In this document: positions 54,884 through 64,000 of the stretch, piece after piece
Layout of the letters: each line of letters begins with the position of its first letter
Numbering within the stretch: position 1 is the stretch's first letter
Assembly (NCBI GenBank): GCA_028583415.1
Contig: CM053272.1
Span: 76,425,439 to 76,489,438, forward strand
Length of the DNA stretch: 64,000 bases
Direction of reading: 5' to 3'
Source: Protea cynaroides
Taxonomy: Eukaryota; Streptophyta; Magnoliopsida; Proteales; Proteaceae
Program-made: the position numbers and the translations under genes
Notes under the pieces: generated by a model
Told to the model about the DNA's origin: nothing
Seen by the model: the letters and a program-made list of their open reading frames with translations, nothing else
The model's database searches: none

Positions 54884-57800
54884 CTAAGCAGTTGTGCTAG
54901 CCAGTTCTTTTGCAGGAGTCGATAACACCATCTTCTGGGGCTGTAAACAAATAGATACAGTGATCATGTTAGAAATATCTTGAGAAACATAAAAGCCTAT
55001 TCTTTGGAAGAAAAGCACTGAGACAGCTGAAGAAGATTCAGGGATATCCAAGGAAAAAGAAACTACCGCAGCTAACTCCTTTTCATGCTTCGGAATGAAT
55101 GCAGTATCAACGTTGCCATTTCTGAAGTCCTGCAATATCAAGGAAATACAGATCAGAAAGGATTAGAAGAATGAGAAGCTTGGGGGCCCATTATTTTGGG
55201 GTTTCTCAAGTAATGGGTGCAGGAATACATTCAGAGCTAAAAGCATTTTCCCACCTCAACATCGAGGATGAGTTTGTGGTATTCAATTGTTGTAGGAACC
55301 CCTGCCAAAGGAAGTGACAATTAGGTAAACCAACAGGCATTAAAGATGGAGAACCATTGAAAGGGACAAACCTAGAGCATTCAAGATATTGAGTGTAGAA
55401 AAAATGGGGTAAAGAGATTGACGAAGAAAATAGCATACAAGAGCAGTCCCTGACTGTCAAAACTCCAGAAGGAAACAATTAAAATCTCTTCTTGGGTATG
55501 ATGGTAAGCAAGGAATTCTCACAAACCTGTAATTATAGTATCATCAAGAGCTCGTTTCATGCGCTCAATGGCTCTTTCTCGTGTTGGCGCCCAAACAATA
55601 AGCTGTAAGTGCACAATAATTTCAAGCAGTGTTAACCTCGAAAAAGTTTCAGGAAAATGTCCAAGAAAAAACATAATGGTGTTCATACTCATTAAAAAGT
55701 CTAGGAGGCACAGCTTTTTATAGCAAGTATAAATATGGGAAAAATTAGTAATATGTGACTGCATACTCTCTGACATATACCCAGATAAATGTTTATACTT
55801 CAACATTTATGGCTCTCTTTGGTATAGGTATATCTATGTTTACGAGCTATTTATGACAAATCATTTATGAGAATAAATTTTGAGTCATAAATAATAACTG
55901 TTTGGTACCACTAGACATAAAGAAATAATAATAGATTATCATAATAATGATAGAACACTTTTGAACCTATTTGTAGATTTTAGATTATATTAATTTATTT
56001 TAAATATAAATAAATTTCATAAATCATACCAAACAACTACATATGTCATAATGTATTATATAACTAACTCTATAATACATACCAAAGAGTGTCATAGATA
56101 GTTTTTAAGGCATGGCAAAAGACTAAGGATATAGAGGGTCTAAAAAGATATAGATTTGCTAAAAATGAAGCCAAGAAGATCATGGGACAAGTAAGGGCAA
56201 AGAAATATGAAGATCTTTATATCAATCTAAGCATTAAGGAAAGAGAAAAAACTATCTATAAAATAGCTAAGATGAGGGAAAGGCAGAGTAGAGATTTAGA
56301 CCATGTTAGATGTATTAAAAGTACAGATGGTAGAGTTCTAGTAAGGGATGAGGACATTAAAGAGAGATGGAACGATTATTTTTACAGCCTACTAATGAAG
56401 ACGTCTTAGGAAATAGTGCTCTAGATTGCTCCATTACTCACCATGACACCATAGGTCATAGGTATATACGTAAAATTAGGGTGACAGAAGTGAAAGAGGT
56501 TTTAAGGAGGATGAATGTAGGTAAAGCACCTGGCCCAGATGAGGTCCCAATAGAAGTTTGGAAGAGCCAAGGAATGTATGGAGTATCTTGGCTAACTATG
56601 TTCAATAAAATTATGAGCTCAGGAAAAATGCCAAATGAATGGAGAAGTAGTAAGTCATACTATGAAACTGTGGGAGAGAGTTATTGAAACCCGCTTGAGA
56701 AAAGAAACTACCATTACGGATAACGAGTTTAGTTTTATGCTAGGTAGATCCACAATAGAGGCTATTTACTTGCTTAGAAGACTCATGAAAAAATGTAGAG
56801 AAGGTAAGAAGGACCTCCATATGGTTTTCATCAATCTAGAAAAGGCTTATGATAGAGTCCCTAGGGAGTTAATTTGGCAAGTACAAAAGAAGATATGTGT
56901 TTCAAGCAAATATGTGGACATAGTTAAGGATATGTATTATAATGTGGTGACTAGTGTGAAAACCGTGGGGGGTCAAGGTCGTGAATTCCCAATTACAATT
57001 GGATTACATCAAGGATCAGCTTTAAGTTCTTATTTGTTCGCCCTCGTCATGGATGATCTTACCAGAGACATTCAAGATGAAGTTCCTTGGAGTATGCTTT
57101 TTGCTGATGATATTGTTTTAGTGGATGAGACAAAAGCAGGGATTAATGCAAAGTTGGAGCTATGGAGATCATCTTTGGAATCAAAAGGTTTTAAGATAAG
57201 TAGAACGAAGACGGAGTATATGGTGTGCAACTTTAGTTACACAAGGACGGATAATGAGGTGGTGAACATTCTTAAGAAGGAAATACAGCAAAGTGATCAT
57301 TTTAGGTATTTAGGTTCAATCATAAACAAAAAAGGTAATATAGACGAAGATGTTTCACAGAGGATTAAAATAGGATGGATGAAGTGGAGAAGTGCGTCTG
57401 GAGTGTTGTACGATCGACGTATTTCTTTAAAACTTAAAGGAAAATTCTATAGGACAGTTATTCGACCGGCTATGATGTATGATGCTGAATGTTGGGCAGT
57501 CAAGAAGCATCATATTGATAAACTTAGTGCAGCTAAAATGAGGATGTTAAGATGGATGTGTGGCAAAACTAGGAAGGATAAGGTAAGGAATGACCGTATT
57601 AGAGCTGATTTGGGAGTAGCGCCAACACATGATAAGTTACGAGAAAGTCGTTTGAGATGGTATGGTCATGTTCAACGGAGGCCGTTAAATGCTCCCATTC
57701 AGAGGAGTGATTTGATTCAAATTGACGGGGTTAAGAGAGCTAGGGGTAGACCTAAAATGACCCTAGGGGAGGTGGTGAAGAAAGACATGTATAGCTTAGG

Positions 57801-60567
57801 CCTTGCTTCAAGTTTGACATCGAACAGAACTGATTGGCGGACAAGAATCCATGTAGCCGACCCCATTTAGTTGGGATAAGGCTTTGTTGTTGTTGTTGTT
57901 GTATACCAAAGAGAGCCATAGAGATTACCTAAACAATTATCACATGATTTTTTTAAAACACATTGAATAATGGCACTATTGATTGTGTGCTCCTATACAA
58001 TCCACAGAGGAAGATGCTGAATCTAAAGTCAACTTTTCCTCTCGACCTCCCTGTCTTCATGAAGGGTTAGGATATATAGTTGACAAGCATCTCTCCATCA
58101 ACACACTACCACAATACCCATATCCAAACATAAATGCATATGTACAGCATTGAATACATGTACACAAATACAGCATGGATGCATGTACAAACAGAAGGCA
58201 CGCAGATTCATGCAGCATGCTTGCATGTAGAGTAATGAATACACGCATATGTGCATCATTGCACAAAACTTAAAGAAAACTGGCAAACCTTTCCAAGTAG
58301 GGAATCATAGCTCGGAGGAACTACATAATCAGGATAAAGATGGCTATCCATTCTGACAAATGGGCCTCCGGAAGGCAAGTAAGCCGTTACTTTTCCTGTT
58401 ATTCAGAACGAATACACATGTCAGTTTCTAGAGAAGTTAATGGAAACTATTACTGTTGCTTGTCATAATACTATATATTGAAAACTAGTTCAAGAATTCA
58501 TCAAATAGTAGCAGACAGAAAGAAAAATCATGCACAAGGCAATAAGTTTAGAACAAGCATATCTTTGGTCAGTGTTTAATCGGCTTATTTTTTGGTCTTC
58601 AAAAACTATGCAGTTCTGTCATTTCTCTTATGTGCGTATATTTTCATTTCCTCCAGTTTCTACTTTCAAAGAATGTATCCCTGCTCTTCCACATTCAAAT
58701 TTTTTGTTTCTTTCTTTTCAGCTTGGAGTTTTTGTGTGATTTTATTTTTTGCCAGAAAGATCTAAATCAGGGGTAAAGTAATAAATAAAAAAGGGTAAAT
58801 CTAGTTAAAATTTGACATTTTGACCAACTATTTTTTTTTTCTTTTAAGTTCTTTGGTTTTTATTTATTTTCCTGTACTTTTTATAAGGATCGCAGAAACA
58901 GGATTTTATTAATGTCAGAGCCATTTTGTCAATTTGATAAGGTATGACTGGTTTGTTTAGAAGTTGCTATCTTTCTTACTATCTGTTATTTGTTTAAGAG
59001 TTAAAAGAATATAAACATCCTCATGGATCATAGCAAAAAAAAAAATTGAAGACTTGGAATTTGAACACAAAAGTATTATTTTAGTTAAATTTGTTACACT
59101 TCTCTCTACTGCTTTGGTTAATTACTGCTGGTTTATTGCTCCTTGTAATCTCATATGATCATAGCTATTGTTTAAAATTTCTGTTTCATTTCTCTTCACA
59201 GCGTCCATAGGTAGGGTTGAGAACTCACTTCCATTGACCAGAGATCTAGGAGTTTGCTTTTCTTTTCTGTTGATAAGTAAAATCTAGGGTTTCTCAATTC
59301 TTAATTGATCTATTTACAATACACATTCATTAGCGATGTTATCTTCGTCTGTCATCCTGGCAATGAGCCCGGGTGGACACACCTTGGATTTGTTGTTGGG
59401 TAAAACTTTGGCCATTAGATTCCCTGAAAATTTAGTATGAAAATGTAAAATTTCATTATTTTCAGTATAATTCTAGAGGCGACTGGTTTTTAGGAAATAA
59501 CATGTCAATCTAATACAAACACATCATTTAACTACCTTCAATTATCATTGGGATCATATGCAGAGGGATGCAGCATCCTTAAGGGTACTCCCATCCCCCA
59601 AAATCTGAGACCAAATTTACTTTGTTCGATCCCCTTCCTAGTTTGCCAATCTTCACTAAATAACTATGCAACCAAATTCTCAAGTCCAAATGACTTCAAA
59701 GGTTTGAAGGGTCAAATCTAATCAATTTTTAGCATATAATATCATTGTTTCCATCCCCCGCCCCTCCTCTTCATGTCCAGTATACTTCAAAAGAAATTCA
59801 ACTGTTCCATTACACATGACGCCTCTGCTCAGGTTCGAAGTTTAGAAGTTATTGTTTGCAGGTTGACCCCCCCCTGGCGGCTAAAGGGGGAAAAAAAGGA
59901 CTGATATCGGGCTAATTACCCAGAGTTCAGGTTTGATAATTTGGTTTCACAAAAGGAAGGAATAAGGCTGTCACAGTGAGGGCCATTTGCTAGAATAGTC
60001 ATTGTTTTAGAGCTGTAAATTGGTTTATGGCTTTCAATCATTATGATGTCATTATTATGACTGCAATGCCCGTGCTAAAACTATGTTACAAGTTAGTGTG
60101 TCTAGTTTAGCTTTACTTTTTCCCTTTGACTTACATACCCACTGCACAACTAGGCCTCTTATTTAATATTGAGACTTTTCAAGACAAATTTTTGTGTTCT
60201 TTTTTGCCATTTTTTTTCCGGCTTTCCGCATTCAGCATTCCGCATTCAGCATTCAGCTTCAGATTTTAGTTCTATGTTGCGCCAGTTGCAGTAATGTAGT
60301 TATGCTTAAGGAAGTAATTGATCTATTCACATGTATCCATGAGTCATTTAAGCATCATCTGTGCCTTTATTATACAGTTGAAGATATGAACCACTTTTTC
60401 ACGCACAAAGTTATAGAAACAGATTTGGCATAAATAAAGCGCCAAACACCCTATGCTAGACAAAGGAAGTTATAAAAAATAAGGCTTCCACTTATCATGC
60501 ACAGAATTAGAAAATGCACATAACTCGCCACCTCTTATTTATACTTTTCACACACACACACACACCC

Positions 60568-60605
<38 letters not shown>

Positions 60606-62215
60606 AATCCATACCGGGTCCTGGTCGGAATCCTTTGAAAGCATCTTCAGCATTTATACGGCATTCAATTGAATGTCCTCTTAGTACAATATCATCCTGT
60701 AGATTGGAAACATGTGAATCAATATGAAATACGTCTCCTTTTACTACTTGATGAAATTCAGTTTCAGATAAGATATTGAATAAATAAAATAAAAAATCAT
60801 GTATCAAAACTAAGATATAAAGAAATCATTTATTGGCCAGTCAAAATGAGGGCAGAAAGTATTTCAGTAAAGAATAACCAATCAAGTTTGTCTTTCATAT
60901 TACCTGATTGTACCGGAGTTTCTCTCCTCTAGCTACACGGATTTGTTCTTCAATCAAATCAGTAGAAGAAATCATCTCAGTGATGGGATGCTCCACCTGG
61001 ATGTTTACAAAACTTAAATTAGGGATTTGGAAGTAAGATTTTTAGAATAAAAAGCGACATTGAGCTTGTCGTTTACCTGAATTCTAGTGTTCATTTCCAT
61101 GAAGTAGAAGGAACCCCTCTCGTCCAGAAGAAATTCGATGGTTCCAACACCAATGTAACCTATGGATGCCGCTGCTGCAACTGCTGCATCACCCATGGCT
61201 TTTCGCAGTTCTGGTGTTAATGCAGGGGAAGGAGCTTCTTCAAGCAGCTTTTGGTTCCTTCGCTGTTGAATGTCATAGTTAATGCATTTTGTTACTCCAA
61301 CAATACAGATTGTTTTGTAATATTTCCTACTTTTTTTTCAGTTGTTCTGTTTTAAAAGCATATCTGGTTATCATCGTAAAACAACAATAGTTTCATAACT
61401 GAGAATATTTATATGATATCTCAACAAATTGAGAACTCCACGTCACCATCTCTTGTGGAAGCATAGACAGTGTATTCAAATTTCTACAACACTAGGAGAT
61501 TCAAATAACTCGTAGAGTAAAACATCATGATAGTTTGACAGAGACAAGAACAATTCGTCAGGATGGCCAGCTGCCTAGCTTAGAAATGGGCATTGGGAGA
61601 GAGCAAATTAGATATCAGGAAAATAGAACACAGGGATTCAAATTGCGCACTTTATGCAGAACAATCCAAGTAGGGGAATTCCATGGTTGGATTGATCCAT
61701 AAGGACCACCGGATAGAGAACTAAGGTGTGGGAGCATGGTCTTACAATGAAATAGAAAAATGGGATAATTGTTCAAAAAAATTAATCTTTTAGAGTTGTT
61801 TCTTTTCTATTTAATTGTGTATTTGTGAGGCCCAGTCCAGCTTTCTAGTTTAGGCGAGGAGTTTAAGTTGGATATGTAAGCAGGAAGAGAGCTGTAAAGT
61901 AAGTCCTTTTCGGATATCTTACTTTCAGTAAGGGTTTCATTTCAGCAAGTTTATGTTCTTTAAAGAGATTTGTTATCGAGATAAGTTAATTCTCTTGGAA
62001 GGGGTTATATGTCGAAGTCTTTAGAGTCCTTTTCAAATTCATATCTTAATAGTAGTAGCAGTTGCTAAATCTCATTAGAAGTCTAAAAGAGGCCAAAATT
62101 TTAAATTTATAAATAGGTGTGTAATACTGCATGTTTCAGATTGGTTTTGTAAAATGAAATTTGAATTTCTTGGCGGTCGTGATTCATGGAACTACCAGTA
62201 ACCAGCATTGGCTGG

Positions 62216-62283
<68 letters not shown>

Positions 62284-63147
62284 TTTATTGTAACGGAACT
62301 GGTTTGAACAAGTAACTACAACAGGTCTCTCTTTCTTCCTCTTTGCTCTCATCTTTTTTTTTTTTTTTTTAGTTCCCTAATCTCCTTTCTGGTTTTCTTT
62401 CATTTATGGTTTTCTTTCATTTATTACTGCTACCCCAAAAAAAAACACCAAAACCCAAAACTTCAGCTTAGCTTTTCCATGTAATTGAGGTAGGATTCCT
62501 GGACTGAATATTTAGATCTAAACCCTCATTCTCCATTTTATTTAGATATAATATGAACTCTGGATTCAAATCTTAAATCTGATTTGGCATTCAGAAACCT
62601 TTTCCATGGCATTATTGACTCTACCAAGTTATACACAAATGGCAAGTTAGTCGGTATTGCAGACCATAGTTGTCAAGGCGTCAAGGCGAACCAAGGCGAT
62701 GGAGGCCTGACTGGGCGCCTAGGCGACCAAGGCACCCGCCTAGGTGACCAAGGCGCCAAATTTTCCAAGGCGACCCAAGGCAGCCTGGGCGCCTAGGCGA
62801 CGCCTTGACAACTATGTTGCAGACCAAAACACAAAAATAAGAAAAAAGATAAGGGAAGGTAGCACAGTACCTGGATGCTGCAATCACGTTCTCCAAAGTG
62901 AACAACATTACCGTGCATATCGGCAAGAACCTGTAAGTGGCAAGAAGATGGTATTGAAAACAGTGATTCCCTTATCTTACGGTTGCTTTACAGAAGAGAC
63001 GTATAGAACCCCTAAGGTGTAGTCAACAAACTGCTGAACAGGTTGCTAAGAGTTTACCTGGAATTCGATGTGCCTAGGATTTTGAACAAACTTTTCCAAA
63101 TAAACTCCATCATTTCCAAACGCAGCAGCAGCCTCAGTCTTTGCTTG
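54884..63147 (-). CDS. CAC2: Biotin carboxylase, plastid acetyl-CoA carboxylase subunit (3' half)
   Basis: Catalyses ATP-dependent carboxylation of biotin on the carrier protein, the first step of plastid fatty acid synthesis. Ten exons (minus strand): 63147-63058, 62930-62871, 61262-61077, 60996-60904, 60696-60615, 58395-58289, 55602-55527, 55301-55255, 55129-55067, 54940-54884, all with GT/AG borders and matching phases. They join to 286 codons plus TAG. Order: AAAAFGNDGVYLEKFVQNP, HFGERDCSIQRRNQKLLEEA, IGVGTIEFLLDERGSFYFME, MNTRIQVEHPITEMIS (catalytic Glu, Asn and Arg), GHSIECRINAEDAFKGFRPG (catalytic Arg), LIVWAPTRERAIERMKRALD, ending TPAKELASTTA. The plant enzyme has ~535 residues, so transit peptide and N-terminal domain lie beyond the window. 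Introns hold repeats, yet no exon is damaged. The gene looks functional. Confidence 0.96.
55808..57920. mobile_element. MITE in a CAC2 intron, split by a LINE
   Basis: The left terminal repeat TATGGCTCTCTTTGGTAT (55,808-55,825) is the exact inverse of 57,903-57,920. The AT-rich body 55,826-56,078 is non-coding. TA flanks could be its duplication; superfamily not decided. The right terminal repeat appears twice because the LINE duplicated it on insertion. Confidence 0.7.
56101..57902 (+). pseudogene. 5'-truncated RTE-type LINE in a CAC2 intron
   Basis: Lies opposite to CAC2. The frame starts at 56,107 (AWQKTKDIEGLKRYRFAKNE) and continues MRERQSRDLDHVRCIKS; after a shift, VLRRMNVGKAPGPDEVPIEV; then the 411-codon frame 56,635-57,870 with HMVFINLEKAYDRVPRELIW, GLHQGSALSSYLFALVMDDL, the catalytic box MLFADDIVLVDET and a C-terminus DDRISLKLKGKFYRT-like, ending RTRIHVADPI. 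Endonuclease and 5' end are missing; about 25 residues are deleted between NEWRSS and SHTMKLWERV. The 3' tail is (TTG)n at 57,884-57,902. The target duplication is ATACCAAAGAG plus similar bases (56,079-56,096 and 57,903-57,920). Confidence 0.88.
58396..60549 (-). other. CAC2 intron, no recognised insert
   Basis: AT-rich intron sequence. An imperfect short repeat of CATTCAGCATTC words at ~60,230-60,265. The small open frames (58,530, 60,194) have no support. Confidence 0.6.
60550..60601. repeat. Compound (CA)n/(GA)n microsatellite beside a splice donor
   Basis: CACACA... followed by CCCC and about 16 GA units, ending ~12 bases from the donor GT (60,613-60,614). In the transcript it reads as a CT run then a GT run. 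Confidence 0.95.
62218..62281. repeat. (CT)n microsatellite in a CAC2 intron
   Basis: About 31 CT units without interruption; the Arg/Glu alternation on the minus strand is an artefact. Confidence 0.97.
62665..62816. mobile_element. hAT-like MITE in a CAC2 intron
   Basis: 152 bp, starting CATAGTTGTCAAGGCGTC and ending GACGCCTTGACAACTATG, perfect inverted repeats. An 8-bp duplication TTGCAGAC lies on both sides (62,657-62,664 and 62,817-62,824), as for hAT transposons. The interior is GC-rich with repeated AAGGCG and GCGCCTAGGCG words. Non-coding. Confidence 0.88.
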
Positions 63148-64000
63148 CTATCAAACCAAAGATGCCAAATTAAGATTAATTTGATGAATACATATTCCAG
63201 CAGTTCCCAATGAAAAGGTTATACCTCAGGTAACATATTCCAGGTTACAGATGTACTTTCAGGGAAGGCAACTTCCTTTCAATGATGAATGTGTGAAAAA
63301 TCAAGCATACAAATAAGGGACATGTTATCTGTGAAGTCCAAGTAAACATTGATTATTTACCGGAGTATATGGAAGGAAAACAGAAATTCATTTTAATTTT
63401 TACTTCTAGGTTTACAATAGAAAAGATATGCAGGGCTGTTAAATCGTCATTGACTGGCCATCCATTTTGCTGAGGATGAAACAAAACTCGTTGCAACAAA
63501 GCTTTGCGCCAACCACTTGGGGATCAGCTACAGGACCCTATTCCACTATTTAACCATAATAGCTTGAAAGAAATAAAATTTTCAGGTTATATTAATCTGG
63601 CTGCCAACCCAATGTGTCCACTCTTATCCAGGTTTGGAACAGGCAGTGCAGCAGGAGGTATCAGATATCTCTAAGAAATGACTTTGATGTTAGACATAAT
63701 GAAACTGCATAAAGGAAGAAAGAAATTGCTATTTGTTCTTTCCATCTAGTCTTGAAGGGAAGAAATTTTCCGTACTACAAAAATATATCTCAAGTTACAT
63801 TAAACTATCGCTTTCCAAAAACCAGTAACACGAAAGGTTTTGCACCAAGGAGATCCGTATCTATTTCTCTTAGTTACTAAGGCCCTCAGTTTGATGACAT
63901 TGAAAGCAGTCAACTCAGGTTCGTTTGAAGGATTTTTCGGTCCCACATGTAGCTACTTCCATATTCAGATTGCAAATGACACACTAGTTTTCTCTGGTGC
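63148..64000 (-). other. CAC2 intron running to the window edge
   Basis: The next upstream exon (glycine-rich ATP-binding region) is not in the window; I find no matching words in any frame. Nothing else recognised. Confidence 0.6.

Noticed and set aside
61014..61196. Stand-alone 60-codon biotin carboxylase-like ORF
   Set aside because: It is one exon of CAC2 read through its splice donor at 61,075-61,076; the true exon is 61,077-61,262.
62107..62352. Arg/Glu repeat protein on the minus strand
   Set aside because: Translation of the (CT)n microsatellite inside a CAC2 intron.

Overview
The window is nuclear DNA of a seed plant, almost certainly a flowering plant with a large, repeat-rich genome. 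About 53 kb is a stack of nested LTR retrotransposons. The right-hand 9 kb holds the only recognisable host gene: the 3' half of the nuclear gene for the plastid biotin carboxylase subunit of acetyl-CoA carboxylase (CAC2/accC type, minus strand). It has ten exons in the window with canonical splice sites and an unbroken reading frame. I see no tRNA, rRNA or CRISPR array, and the species cannot be fixed from sequence alone.

Layout. 1-6.9 kb: the left end of a minus-strand Ty3/gypsy element (end of an antisense ORF, tRNA-Met primer site, 2.5 kb LTR), then remnants of a second minus-strand element (LTR fragment, RT piece, gag with zinc knuckle, leader). 7-10.65 kb, 22.57-29.6 kb and 41.6-41.95 kb: one dismembered Tat-lineage Ty3/gypsy element (element A) with gag, protease, RT, two RNase H domains, integrase, a 24-bp minisatellite and a spliced antisense gene. 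Element B (10,654-22,569, plus strand, target duplication TGCAA) sits in A's pol. Element C (29,612-41,615, minus strand, duplication GGATA) sits in A's 3' part. B and C are Tekay/Del-type chromodomain elements with 2.3 kb LTRs. 41.95-44.7 kb: LTR-like sequence, probably A's 3' LTR followed by a Copia-type LTR remnant. 44,750-47,219: a solo LTR (D, duplication GTAAT). 47.7-52.1 kb: a plus-strand LTR (E) split by a second solo LTR (F). 52.1-53.4 kb: another LTR fragment (G). 53.6-54.4 kb: a LINE remnant and a fold-back element. 54.9-64 kb: CAC2, whose introns carry a MITE that was itself split by an RTE-type LINE, an hAT-like MITE and several microsatellites.

Most interesting signal. The Tekay-like elements carry an antisense gene between the 5' LTR and gag, in B, in C and (C-terminus only) in the left-edge element. 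It has its own leader with a 5'-UTR intron whose donor is kept between diverged copies. The leader that should drive this gene and the LTRs of the same element share dense GGTCG/CGACC dyads. The bases around the core differ from subfamily to subfamily, but LTR and leader match within an element. Together with a conserved ~98-codon ORF inside the LTRs, this looks like an element-encoded regulatory module. The sequence shows the parts; the function is inference.
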